Source of the DNA: Faecalibacterium sp. An121
GTDB lineage: Bacteria; Bacillota; Clostridia; Oscillospirales; Ruminococcaceae
Assembly (NCBI RefSeq): GCF_002160915.1
Contig: NZ_NFLM01000026.1
Coordinates: forward strand, 1 to 33,113
Reading direction: 5' to 3'
DNA: 33,113 nt
A model generated the notes under the pieces. That model searched no databases and was not told the DNA's origin. It saw only the letters and a list, made by a program, of their open reading frames with translations. Below are positions 8,442 to 16,017 of this stretch, piece by piece. Made by a program: the position numbers and the translations under genes. The first letter of the stretch is position 1; every line of letters starts with the position of its first letter.

Positions 8442-9253
8442 TCCGTGACATCACCATCGGCCAGCACTTCCCGGGCAACAGCCTGGTGCACCGCTTTGAC
8501 CCGCGGCTCAAGCTGGTGCTGACCATCGTCTATATCGCGGTGCTGTTCGCCGCATCCAACCCCCTGGGCCTGGCCCTGTCGGTGGTCTTTCTGGCCGCCA
8601 TGTACCTGGTGGCCCAGATCCCCCTCAAGATGATCGGGCGGAGCCTCAAACCCATCCTGCCCATCATCCTGTTCACCGCAGTGCTCAACGTGTTCTTTGT
8701 CAGCGGGGAGGGGGAGCCGCTGTTCCGCTGGGGCTTTGTGACCATCTACGCCGCCGGCGTCCGCTATGCCGTCGTGATGGCGGTGCGGGTGGCCGCCCTG
8801 ATCGCGGGGACAAGCCTTTTGACCTATACCACCAGCCCCATCGTCCTGACCGACGCCATCGAGGCGCTGCTGCGCCCGCTGGCCCGGCTGCGCTTCCCGG
8901 TGCACGAGCTGGCCATGATGATGAGCATCGCCCTGCGGTTCATCCCCACCCTGATCGAGGAGACCGACAAGATCATGAACGCCCAGAAAGCCCGCGGGGC
9001 CATGCTGGACACCGGCAAACTGACCGACCGGGTCAAGGCGCTGGTGCCGGTGCTGATCCCGCTGTTCATCTCGGCGTTCCGCCGTGCCGATGAGCTGGCC
9101 ATGGCCATGGAATGCCGGTGCTACCGGGGCGGCGAGGGCCGCACCCGGCTCAAGGTGCTGCGGTGCTGCGGCCAGGACTACATCGACCTGGCGTTCTGCA
9201 TCGTGTGCTTTCTGGTCATCCTGTCCTCCCGCATGGTGTTCCCCAACTATTAA
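8438..9253 (+). CDS. ecfT: ECF transporter transmembrane protein EcfT
   Basis: EcfT is the membrane scaffold that couples the ATPases to exchangeable S components. The 271-residue protein starts with the typical FDPRLKLVLTI segment and has hydrophobic stretches near 30-65, 75-90, 105-130 and the C-terminus. Two coupling-helix signatures are visible: AQKARGAM and AMECRCYRGGEGRT. The second reads CRC where many homologues have ARG. The gene overlaps ecfA2 by 4 nt, and truA follows after a hairpin, matching the ecfA1-ecfA2-ecfT-truA order common in Firmicutes. Confidence 0.93.
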   Translation: MIRDITIGQHFPGNSLVHRFDPRLKLVLTIVYIAVLFAASNPLGLALSVVFLAAMYLVAQIPLKMIGRSLKPILPIILFTAVLNVFFVSGEGEPLFRWGFVTIYAAGVRYAVVMAVRVAALIAGTSLLTYTTSPIVLTDAIEALLRPLARLRFPVHELAMMMSIALRFIPTLIEETDKIMNAQKARGAMLDTGKLTDRVKALVPVLIPLFISAFRRADELAMAMECRCYRGGEGRTRLKVLRCCGQDYIDLAFCIVCFLVILSSRMVFPNY

Positions 9254-9267
9254 AGAGCTGCAATACG

Positions 9268-9292
9268 GGGCCCCGGGCCTGCCCGGCGGCCC
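9268..9292 (+). terminator. Probable terminator between ecfT and truA
   Basis: GGGCCCCGGG (9268-9277) pairs with CCCGG-c-GGCCC (9282-9292), giving ten base pairs with one bulged C and a four-base loop. The next bases are T-rich (GTCGTTGTTCTTTT). It could separate the ecf transcript from truA, but no convincing promoter is visible before truA, so partial read-through is likely. Confidence 0.5.
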
Positions 9293-9352
9293 TGTCGTTG
9301 TTCTTTTCCCATTTTCGCCAAAGAACCATGTTACATTGAAAGGAGCGCTGGT

Positions 9353-10111
9353 ATGACCTGGCTGCTGACCCTGGCTTTTGACGGGACTGAATACTGCGGC
9401 TTTCAGGTGCAGCCCAACGGGCGCAGCGTGGCGGCCGCCTTCCAGGATGGACTGGAGGCGGTGATCGGCTGCCGGCCGGATATCAAGGGGTGCAGCCGCA
9501 CCGACGCGGGGGTGCACGCTCTGGGCTTTGCCCTCAGCTTTGAGGCCGAACTGGCCATCCCGCCCCAGAAGCTGCCCCTGGCCCTGAACACCAAACTCCC
9601 CCGGGACATCCGGGTGCTGAAGGCCCGGCAGGTGCCCGACGGGTTCCATGCGCGGTATGCGGCCCACACCAAGACCTACCTCTACCGCATCCACAACAGC
9701 CCCATCGACTCCCCCTTTGAGGAGCGGTATTACTGCCGGATGCCCGGCCGCCTGGACGAGGAAAAAATGGCCCGGGCGGCGGCGCATTTTGTGGGGCGGC
9801 ATGATTTCCTGGCCCTGTGCGCCGCCCACAGCTCGGCGGCGGCCCATGGGGATACCGTCCGCACCATCACCCGGTGCGATGTGTCCCGCCGGGGGGATAC
9901 GGTGGAGATCACGGTGACGGCGGACGGCTACCTGTACAATATGGTGCGCATCCTGGCGGGCACCCTGTGTGAGGTGGGGGCGGGCCGGCTGGAGCCGGAC
10001 GCAGTGCCCCGGATCCTGGCCAGCCGGGACCGCCGGCAGGCCGGGCCTACCCTGCCGGCCAAGGGGCTGTTTTTGCACCATGTAGACTACGGAAAGGAAG
10101 CAGAGGGATGA
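9353..10111 (+). CDS. truA: tRNA pseudouridine(38-40) synthase TruA
   Basis: TruA isomerises uridines 38-40 in the tRNA anticodon arm. The 252-residue protein has the catalytic Asp51 in CSRTDAGVHALG, the N-terminal LAFDGTEYCGFQVQ motif, and the C-terminal YNMVRILAGTLCEVG motif. A good AAAGGAG ribosome binding site lies 7-8 nt before the ATG. The stop codon overlaps the following gene by 4 nt (ATGA), so truA and the next membrane protein are translationally coupled. Confidence 0.96.
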   Translation: MTWLLTLAFDGTEYCGFQVQPNGRSVAAAFQDGLEAVIGCRPDIKGCSRTDAGVHALGFALSFEAELAIPPQKLPLALNTKLPRDIRVLKARQVPDGFHARYAAHTKTYLYRIHNSPIDSPFEERYYCRMPGRLDEEKMARAAAHFVGRHDFLALCAAHSSAAAHGDTVRTITRCDVSRRGDTVEITVTADGYLYNMVRILAGTLCEVGAGRLEPDAVPRILASRDRRQAGPTLPAKGLFLHHVDYGKEAEG

Positions 10112-11343
10112 GAAAGACCGGCCGGAAGGCCCGCATGGAGGAGATGTCCGCGGGCCGGATCGAATATCTGGAGGCCGCCCGCCGCCGCGTGAACAACCGC
10201 CGGCTGCGGCGCACCGCGCTGCTGGTGGCAGTGGTGGCGGCGCTGGTCATCTACCTGACCGGGCTGGTCAACACCTCGGTGATGGTGCTGGAGGACCTGG
10301 CCGACTCGGTGCGCATCGCGCTGATGCCGGAGCAGGGCTTTCCCCAGCAGACGGGGGTGGGGAATGTCTACCAGGCCGAGAGCCTGGGGGACAGCTTTGT
10401 GGTGCTGGGGGAGGACGGCTGCGCCGTCTTGGCCGACAGCGGCGGACGTCTGAACACCATCAGCACCGGCTATGCCCGGCCTGCCATCGCGGCGGGCAAA
10501 AACGGCTTTGTGCTGTACAACCGCTCGGGCAGCGAGCTGCGTGTGGAGAGCCGCACCCGGGAGATGTACACCCGCCAGACCGAGGGCAGCATCTTCCTGT
10601 GCGCGCTGAGCAACGGCGGAGAGCTGGCGGTGGCCACCGACGACGTGCGCAAGTTCGCGCTGCTGACCGTCTATGACTCCCACCGGAAGGAGCTGCTGAC
10701 CTGGAGCCTGACCACCGCCGAGGGGGTGCCCATGCGGATGGACTTTTCCCCCGACGGCACCCAGCTGGCCATTGCGGCGGTGACCGCCCAGGAGGGCCAG
10801 ATCATCTCCAACCTGTATCTGCTCAACCTGCGGGCAGGGGAACCCCAGCTGCTGGCCAGTGAGCCGGGCAGCACCCCTCTGGACCTGCAATGGATGAGCA
10901 ACGACAGACTGCTGGCCGTGTACGATACCCACGCGGCTCTCTTTGGCTCCAGCGGCGCGGTCCAGGCCCGCCGGGAGTTCGGGGGCGCGGCGGTGGCCGG
11001 CGTGTCGGTGGGGCAGGGCGGGGCCGCCGTCCTGCTGGGCAGCGGCCAGCTGAGCACCACCGCCCTGGCGCTGGACGCCGGACTGAACACCCGCTACGAG
11101 GGCCCTGTGCCCAGCGCCAACGACATTGTGTGGACGGCGGACGCCTTTTATCTTTTGTGCGACAGCTCGGTGGAATGCTTCTCCCTGGAGGGGGCGTACC
11201 AGTGGAGCATGCCTCTGGATGCCCGGCCCCAGGCCATGGTGGCGGGCAAGGGCGGGCTGTTCGTCCTGACCGAGAATATGGCCCGGCGGGTCACGCCCCC
11301 CGCCCAAGACCAGGAACAGGCCGGCAGTCCGCCCGCAGCGTAA
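10108..11343 (+). CDS. Membrane-anchored beta-propeller-like protein (DUF5711-like)
   Basis: The 411-residue protein has a basic cytoplasmic N-terminus (1-35), one transmembrane helix (about 36-54) and a large extracytoplasmic part. The latter is rich in short beta-strand units such as FSPDGTQLAIAAV and GFVLYNRSGSELRV, which suggests a WD40/YVTN-like propeller. This is the architecture of the DUF5711 family found in Clostridia; the family assignment is from memory of its pattern. The biochemical role is unknown. It overlaps truA by 4 nt and is followed 43 nt later by a CvpA-family gene, so the pair may act at the membrane together. Confidence 0.7.
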   Translation: MRKTGRKARMEEMSAGRIEYLEAARRRVNNRRLRRTALLVAVVAALVIYLTGLVNTSVMVLEDLADSVRIALMPEQGFPQQTGVGNVYQAESLGDSFVVLGEDGCAVLADSGGRLNTISTGYARPAIAAGKNGFVLYNRSGSELRVESRTREMYTRQTEGSIFLCALSNGGELAVATDDVRKFALLTVYDSHRKELLTWSLTTAEGVPMRMDFSPDGTQLAIAAVTAQEGQIISNLYLLNLRAGEPQLLASEPGSTPLDLQWMSNDRLLAVYDTHAALFGSSGAVQARREFGGAAVAGVSVGQGGAAVLLGSGQLSTTALALDAGLNTRYEGPVPSANDIVWTADAFYLLCDSSVECFSLEGAYQWSMPLDARPQAMVAGKGGLFVLTENMARRVTPPAQDQEQAGSPPAA

Positions 11344-11386
11344 AAAGTTTGGCACTCAGACGGCCTGTCTGATAAGAATTTTGTCT

Positions 11387-12082
11387 ATGTTCATGAATCC
11401 GTCATTTCTTTTTGATATTATTTGTACGGCGATCTGGATCGGCCTGACCATACACTATGCCCGCAAGGGGCTTTTGGCCGCCCTGGTGCAGATCGCCGGC
11501 AACCTGTTCAGCCTGGTCGGAGCACAGCAGCTGGCGGCCTGGGGCTCGGGGGAAGTGTTCGACCGCTTTTTTGCGGGCAGCTTCCGGGAGCGGATCGCCG
11601 CCAGCCTGGCAGCGGGCGGCGCCGCCGACCTGGACCGGATCGCCCAGCGGTATGCGGGCTTTCTGCCCGAGAGCATCCGCCGCCAGGTGGTGGAGGCCTG
11701 CCAGCGGGCGCTGGACGGCCTTCTGACCGACAACGTGCTGGTCATCGCGGACACCATCGTCCAGGACGTGGTGCGTCCGCTGCTGACGCCGGTGTTTTCG
11801 GTGGTGCTGTTCTTTCTGTGCTTCGCCGCCCTGCGTATGCTGATCAGCCTGCTGGTCACCGTGCTGGGACTGGTCAACCACCTGCCGGTGATCGGGGCGG
11901 TCAACCGGTGGCTGGGGGTCTCTGTGGGAGCCCTGGCAGGGGTGGCAGACCTGTTTTTGCTGCTGTGCGTGGTCTGGGCCCTGATGGTCATTACCGGGGG
12001 CAATCTGCCCGCCCTGAATGAGACCACCCTGAGCGGCAGCTTTTATTATCAAATCTTCAGCCTCATCAACCCGTTTGTATAG
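11387..12082 (+). CDS. CvpA family membrane protein
   Basis: The protein of about 231 residues has four hydrophobic segments. The first, FDIICTAIWIGLTIHYARKG, carries the CvpA-type motif of a helix followed by a basic RKG turn. The others are near 130-160, 172-185 and 190-215, including LVNHLPVIGAVNRWLG, the family's conserved loop. CvpA proteins in Gram-negatives are linked to colicin V production and envelope stress; the role in Firmicutes is not established. The start is uncertain: TTG at 11381, ATG at 11387 and ATG at 11393 are in frame and none has a strong ribosome binding site. Confidence 0.75.
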   Translation: MFMNPSFLFDIICTAIWIGLTIHYARKGLLAALVQIAGNLFSLVGAQQLAAWGSGEVFDRFFAGSFRERIAASLAAGGAADLDRIAQRYAGFLPESIRRQVVEACQRALDGLLTDNVLVIADTIVQDVVRPLLTPVFSVVLFFLCFAALRMLISLLVTVLGLVNHLPVIGAVNRWLGVSVGALAGVADLFLLLCVVWALMVITGGNLPALNETTLSGSFYYQIFSLINPFV

Positions 12083-12135
12083 CGCATGAAATAGAGAGTG
12101 GATTGGGCAAGGCTTTGCGATAGGAGGAAACGCCT

Positions 12136-14448
12136 ATGGTTTGCGTTCGATGCAAAAAAAGACCGGCCATCATCTTCATCCAGCGGATGGAGAATGGCCA
12201 GATGAAGCAGGAGGGCTACTGCCTGCACTGCGCCCGTGAAATGCACATCAAGCCCGTGGAGGACCTGATGAAGCAGTTCGGTATGTCCGAACAGGATATG
12301 GACAATATGGAAGACCGGATGGATTCCATGATGGAAGAGATGGGGGACGGCGCCAACCCCCTGGCCATGATGATGGGGATGCAGCAGGACGGCGGCGATG
12401 ACGGCGGGGAGGATACCGACGGCTTTACCCCGGGCGGCAACGCCACCTTCCCGCTGAGCATCAACAGCCAGGAGGGCAGCCAGGGCGGCCAGGGCCCCAA
12501 AAACGGCAAGGGGGGCAAAAAGCCGCCCCGCCGCAAATACCTGGACACCTACTGTGAGAACCTGGTGGCCAAGGCCCGCGCCGGCAAGCTGGACAACATC
12601 GTGGGCCGGGACCGGGAGATCTACCGCACCATCCAGATCCTGTCCCGCCGTCAGAAGAACAACCCCTGCCTGATCGGCGAGGCCGGCGTGGGCAAGACCG
12701 CCATTGCCGAGGGCATCGCCGAGCGGATCGCCGCCGGGCAGGTGCCGGCCCAGCTGAAGGACAAGGAGATCTATCTGCTGGACCTGACCGCCCTGGTGGC
12801 GGGCACCCAGTTCCGCGGCCAGTTTGAGCAGCGGGTCAAGGGCCTGCTGAACGAGGTCCGCCAGGCGGGCAACGTGATCCTGTTCATTGACGAGATCCAC
12901 ACCATCACCGCCGCCGGCGAGAGCGAGGGCGCCATGAACGCGGGCAATATCCTCAAGCCCGCCCTTTCCCGCGGGGAGATCCAGGTCATCGGCGCCACCA
13001 CCTTTGCGGAGTACCGCAAGTATATCGAAAAGGACCAGGCCCTGGAGCGCCGGTTCCAGCCGGTGCGGGTGGAGGAGCCCAGCATTTCGGATACCATCGC
13101 CGTGATGAACGGCATCAAGCGCTACTACGAGGCGTACCACCATGTTCAGGTGCCGCCCGCCGTGGTCAGCGCCGCCGTCACCCTGTCGGAGCGGTACATC
13201 ACCGACCGCTACCTGCCCGACAAGGCCATCGACCTGCTGGACGAGGCCTGCGCCAGCTGCAACCTGGCCCACCCCGAGATCTCGGCCTATCTGGAGGCCC
13301 AGAAGGAGCTGGACGCCCTCCGGCAGGAGGAAGCGGAGATGGAGACGGACTCGGCCGACCAGCCCATCGACTACGAGGCAGTGGCCGAGCGCAAGACCCG
13401 CATCGCCCAGCTGGAGGCCGAGGTGCCCGCCAAACAGGCGGCTGCCAGCGAGATCCAGGTGTCGATGGACGACCTGGCCCGGGTGATCGAGCTGTGGACC
13501 GGCATCCCGGCGGTCAAGATCCGGGAGACGGAGTACGTCCGCCTGGCCGGCCTGGAGGATGAGCTGAAAAAGAAGATCATCGGCCAGGACGAGGCGGTGC
13601 ACCTGGTGGCCCAGGCGGTCAAGCGCAGCCGCGCCGACCTGGCGGGCCGCCGCCGTCCGGCCAGCTTCATCTTTGTGGGCCCCACCGGCGTGGGCAAGAC
13701 CGAGCTGGTCAAGCAGCTGGCCAGCCAGCTGTTCTCGGGTCCCGATCCCCTGATCCGGCTGGACATGAGCGAATATATGGAGAAATACGCCGTATCCCGG
13801 ATGATCGGGTCGCCTCCGGGCTATGTGGGCTATGAGGAGGCCGGCCAGCTGACCGAGAAGGTCCGCCGCCGCCCCTACAGCGTGGTGCTGTTCGACGAGA
13901 TCGAAAAGGCCCACCCCGATGTCATGAACATCCTGCTGCAGATCCTGGACGAGGGCAAGATCAACGACGCCCAGGGCCGCACGGTGGACTTTTCCAACAC
14001 GGTCATCTGCATGACCTCCAACGCCGGCTCCTCCGAGCACGGCACCGGGAGTCTGGGCTTCAACAAGAGCGCCGAGCAGATGAACGAGGATAAGACCATG
14101 AAGGCCCTGAGCAGCTTCCTGCGGCCCGAATTCCTGGGCCGTGTGGATGAGATCGTGGTGTTCAAACCCCTCGGCGGCGAGGTGCTGGAGAAGATCGCGG
14201 CCCTGATGCTGGAGGAATACCGCGCCGGCATGGAGGCCAAGGGCATCGCTTACAGCTACACCCCCGAGGCCCTCAAGGCTCTGGTGGCCCAGTGCCAGGG
14301 CGGCAAGTTTGGCGCCCGCGACCTGCGGCGGATCATCCGCAAACAGGTGGAGGACCCCGCCGCCAGCCGCATCATCGACGGGGAGCTGGCCATGGGCGGC
14401 AGCCTGACGGTGGATGCCGAGGCGGGCAGCGTGGTGCTGCGCACCTGA
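12136..14448 (+). CDS. ClpE-like ATP-dependent Clp protease ATPase subunit
   Basis: This is a Hsp100/Clp AAA+ unfoldase of 770 residues. It has an N-terminal zinc finger (Cys3, Cys6, Cys29, Cys32), as in ClpE, instead of the Clp_N repeats of ClpC. A Met-, Gly- and Asp-rich linker spans about 40-130. Domain 1 has Walker A GEAGVGKT (181-188) and Walker B LFIDEIHTI. A short coiled-coil middle domain follows (about 395-450). Domain 2 has Walker A GPTGVGKT (515-522) and Walker B VVLFDEIEKAHPDV. The loop containing LGF (640-642) corresponds to the ClpP-docking tripeptide, so it likely works with ClpP. The ribosome binding site TAGGAGGAAA is strong. No obvious CtsR box is visible in the short upstream gap. 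Confidence 0.88.
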   Translation: MVCVRCKKRPAIIFIQRMENGQMKQEGYCLHCAREMHIKPVEDLMKQFGMSEQDMDNMEDRMDSMMEEMGDGANPLAMMMGMQQDGGDDGGEDTDGFTPGGNATFPLSINSQEGSQGGQGPKNGKGGKKPPRRKYLDTYCENLVAKARAGKLDNIVGRDREIYRTIQILSRRQKNNPCLIGEAGVGKTAIAEGIAERIAAGQVPAQLKDKEIYLLDLTALVAGTQFRGQFEQRVKGLLNEVRQAGNVILFIDEIHTITAAGESEGAMNAGNILKPALSRGEIQVIGATTFAEYRKYIEKDQALERRFQPVRVEEPSISDTIAVMNGIKRYYEAYHHVQVPPAVVSAAVTLSERYITDRYLPDKAIDLLDEACASCNLAHPEISAYLEAQKELDALRQEEAEMETDSADQPIDYEAVAERKTRIAQLEAEVPAKQAAASEIQVSMDDLARVIELWTGIPAVKIRETEYVRLAGLEDELKKKIIGQDEAVHLVAQAVKRSRADLAGRRRPASFIFVGPTGVGKTELVKQLASQLFSGPDPLIRLDMSEYMEKYAVSRMIGSPPGYVGYEEAGQLTEKVRRRPYSVVLFDEIEKAHPDVMNILLQILDEGKINDAQGRTVDFSNTVICMTSNAGSSEHGTGSLGFNKSAEQMNEDKTMKALSSFLRPEFLGRVDEIVVFKPLGGEVLEKIAALMLEEYRAGMEAKGIAYSYTPEALKALVAQCQGGKFGARDLRRIIRKQVEDPAASRIIDGELAMGGSLTVDAEAGSVVLRT

Positions 14449-14520
14449 GATCGCGCTCCAAAGCCCCCTGCCCGCCCGCTTGAGCAAACTGTGAAATCTG
14501 AGCCGGGGGATGGGCTTTCA

Positions 14521-14550
14521 TTGCAATTCGCAGGCCGGATGTTGTATACT
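14521..14550 (+). promoter_or_regulatory. Promoter of the pectinesterase-family gene
   Basis: TTGCAA (14521-14526) and TATACT (14545-14550) are separated by 18 bp. The block GGATGTTGTATACTGGGG is nearly identical to the promoter at 18453-18482. A small hairpin GGGCC-TAT-GGCCC (14578-14590) lies in the leader just before the alternative ATG at 14591. Confidence 0.7.
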
Positions 14551-14605
14551 GGGGAGGACCGAAAGCAGATGACAGAGGGGCCTATGGCCCATGGAGGCTG
14601 GAACC

Positions 14606-15562
14606 ATGCTTACCATCACCGTAGCGCAGGACGGCAGCGGCAACTTTGCCAGCATCGGCGAAGCTGTTATGGCAGTGCCTTATGATACCCCTGCCCGGAT
14701 CCTGATCGGCCCGGGCACCTACCGGGAAAAACTTGTATGCGAAAAACAGCAGATCACCCTGAAGGGGGCGGGGATGGAACAGACCCGCCTGGTGTGGAAC
14801 GACGGCGGCAAGCTGCCCCACCGGGACGGCCGCCCCACCCATACCTTCCGCAGCTGGACCGCATTTTTCAGCGGGGACGATCTGACGGTAGAGGATATGA
14901 CCATCCAGAACGACGCCGGTCCCGGGGCCCAGGTGGGCCAGGCCATTGCGGCCTATGTGGACAGCCGGCGGGCGGCTTTCCGCCATGTGCGGCTGCTGGG
15001 CAACCAGGATACCCTGTTCTGTGCGCCCCTGCCCGAGAAAGAGCGGGAGAAGGACGGCTTTTTGGGGCCCCGGGTGTTTGCGCCGCGGCGGCCCAGCGCC
15101 CAGTATTACCAGGGGTGCGTCATCGAAGGGGACATCGACTTCATCTTTGGCGGGGGCGACGCTCTGTTTGAACAGTGCGTGGTGCGCTCGGTGGACAACG
15201 GACCCGGCCGGGAAGGCCGCGGCTATGTCACCGCCCCGTCCACCCCGCCGGATGGGCTGGGGTTCGTATTTTGGGACTGCGACTTTGTGTCGGACTGTCC
15301 CGCCGGCTCGGTGTATCTGGGCCGCCCCTGGCGTCCCACCGGCAAGACCGCGGTACTGGAGTGCCGGCTGGGCCAGCACATTGCGCCGGAGGGCTTCTGC
15401 CCCTGGAACAACCGCTCGGACTGGGACAAAGCCTTCTTTGCAGAGGAGGGCAACACCGGCCCCGGCGCCAAAGAGCGGCAGGGGGGCCTGGTAAAGATGC
15501 TGTCCGCCCGGGAGGCGGGAGAAGTGCTGATCCAGGCCCGCAAACGGTGCCGCCCCGAATGA
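14606..15562 (+). CDS. Pectinesterase-family (CE8-like) protein without signal peptide
   Basis: The 318-residue right-handed beta-helix protein carries the pectin methylesterase signature residues: Gln112 in GQAIAAYVD, Asp135 in GNQDTLF, nucleophile Asp178 in GDIDFIFGG and Arg240 in YLGRPW. The start at 14606 is chosen because similarity begins at MLTITVAQDGSGNF and GGAGG lies 8-9 nt upstream; ATG 14591 is an in-frame alternative adding five residues. There is no signal peptide, so a cytoplasmic role on imported methylated oligogalacturonides or another ester is inferred. No other pectin genes are nearby. A small membrane-peptide gene follows 34 nt later. Confidence 0.85.
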   Translation: MLTITVAQDGSGNFASIGEAVMAVPYDTPARILIGPGTYREKLVCEKQQITLKGAGMEQTRLVWNDGGKLPHRDGRPTHTFRSWTAFFSGDDLTVEDMTIQNDAGPGAQVGQAIAAYVDSRRAAFRHVRLLGNQDTLFCAPLPEKEREKDGFLGPRVFAPRRPSAQYYQGCVIEGDIDFIFGGGDALFEQCVVRSVDNGPGREGRGYVTAPSTPPDGLGFVFWDCDFVSDCPAGSVYLGRPWRPTGKTAVLECRLGQHIAPEGFCPWNNRSDWDKAFFAEEGNTGPGAKERQGGLVKMLSAREAGEVLIQARKRCRPE

Positions 15563-15596
15563 AAGGAACAGGGATCGGAAAGGAAGGGACAGGCCG

Positions 15597-15758
15597 ATGC
15601 AGCGTCTGCCGGATTGGCTCAAATGGCTGGTAGTGGTACTGGCACTGGTGGTGCTGGGCGCTCTGATGCTGGCGGTGGATGACCGGGCTTCCCGGGTGGA
15701 TATGCCCGACCCGGACGATACCTTCGGCATCTACCAGAGCAGCAGCGTACCTGCATAA
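15597..15758 (+). CDS. Small single-pass membrane protein (53 aa)
   Basis: An ATG at 15597 lies 8 nt after a strong ribosome binding site (AAGGAAGGG, 15580-15588) and opens a 53-codon frame ending at TAA 15756. The peptide begins MQRLPDWLKW, has one helix of Val/Leu/Ala residues (about 11-27) and an acidic tail with DMPDPDDTFGIYQSSS. No family is recognised. Its position behind the pectinesterase-family gene and its good ribosome binding site support expression; function is unknown. Confidence 0.6.
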   Translation: MQRLPDWLKWLVVVLALVVLGALMLAVDDRASRVDMPDPDDTFGIYQSSSVPA

Positions 15759-15778
15759 AAACGGAAAAACAACAAAAA

Positions 15779-15815
15779 TGTCCCGTCCAGCCGACATGTG
15801 CGGATGGACGGGACA
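15779..15815 (-). terminator. Perfect 11-bp hairpin with minus-strand T-tract
   Basis: TGTCCCGTCCA (15779-15789) is the exact complement of TGGACGGGACA (15805-15815). Read on the minus strand the hairpin is followed by a T-rich run (the A-rich 15757-15778 on the plus strand), so it is a good minus-strand terminator. On the plus strand there is no U-tract. Confidence 0.65.
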
Positions 15816-15824
15816 CATACAGGG

Positions 15825-15886
15825 AAATTTGGCGCTGAGAGTGTGCGAGCCGCTTTGCGGCAAGTGCGCGGTTCAGCGCTAAATTT
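15825..15886. repeat. Imperfect inverted repeat with internal hairpin
   Basis: AAATTT-g-GCGCTGA (15825-15838) is matched by TCAGCGC-t-AAATTT (15873-15886). An inner hairpin GCCGC-TTT-GCGGC sits between the arms. No known element or RNA family is recognised. Confidence 0.5.
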
Positions 15887-15903
15887 TGTCCAAAAGGGGG
15901 ATA

Positions 15904-15957
15904 TTAGGGGGAAAGAATTTCTGACCTGCGCAGCAGGCAGAAATAGGTTCCCCCTAA
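15904..15957. repeat. Inverted repeat with nested stem
   Basis: TTAGGGGGAA (15904-15913) is the exact complement of TTCCCCCTAA (15948-15957). Inside it ATTTCTG pairs with CAGAAAT and CCTGC pairs with GCAGG around a GCA loop, making an almost continuous stem of about 22 pairs. Neither side has a T-tract, so it is not a standard terminator. Confidence 0.55.
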
Positions 15958-15980
15958 AGCGTGTCGTTTTTCGACACGCT
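15958..15980. repeat. 9-bp hairpin with T5 loop
   Basis: AGCGTGTCG (15958-15966) and CGACACGCT (15972-15980) form a perfect stem around TTTTT. It begins one base after the previous inverted repeat and ends one base before the next. Confidence 0.5.
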
Positions 15981-15981
15981 C

Positions 15982-16011
15982 AAAGGGCCTGCCGGAGAAG
16001 GCAGGCCCTTT
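15982..16011. terminator. Bidirectional terminator between convergent genes
   Basis: AAAGGGCCTGCC (15982-15993) and GGCAGGCCCTTT (16000-16011) form a perfect 12-bp stem with a 6-nt loop. The end of the histidine kinase gene (16018) lies 6 nt away, so it should terminate that transcript. On the plus strand the tail is TGCTTGTTC, moderately T-rich. Confidence 0.75.
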
Positions 16012-16017
16012 GCTTGT

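Noticed and set aside
12049-14487. 812-residue minus-strand frame
   Set aside because: Fully antisense to the ClpE-like gene, with no ribosome binding site or recognisable domain.
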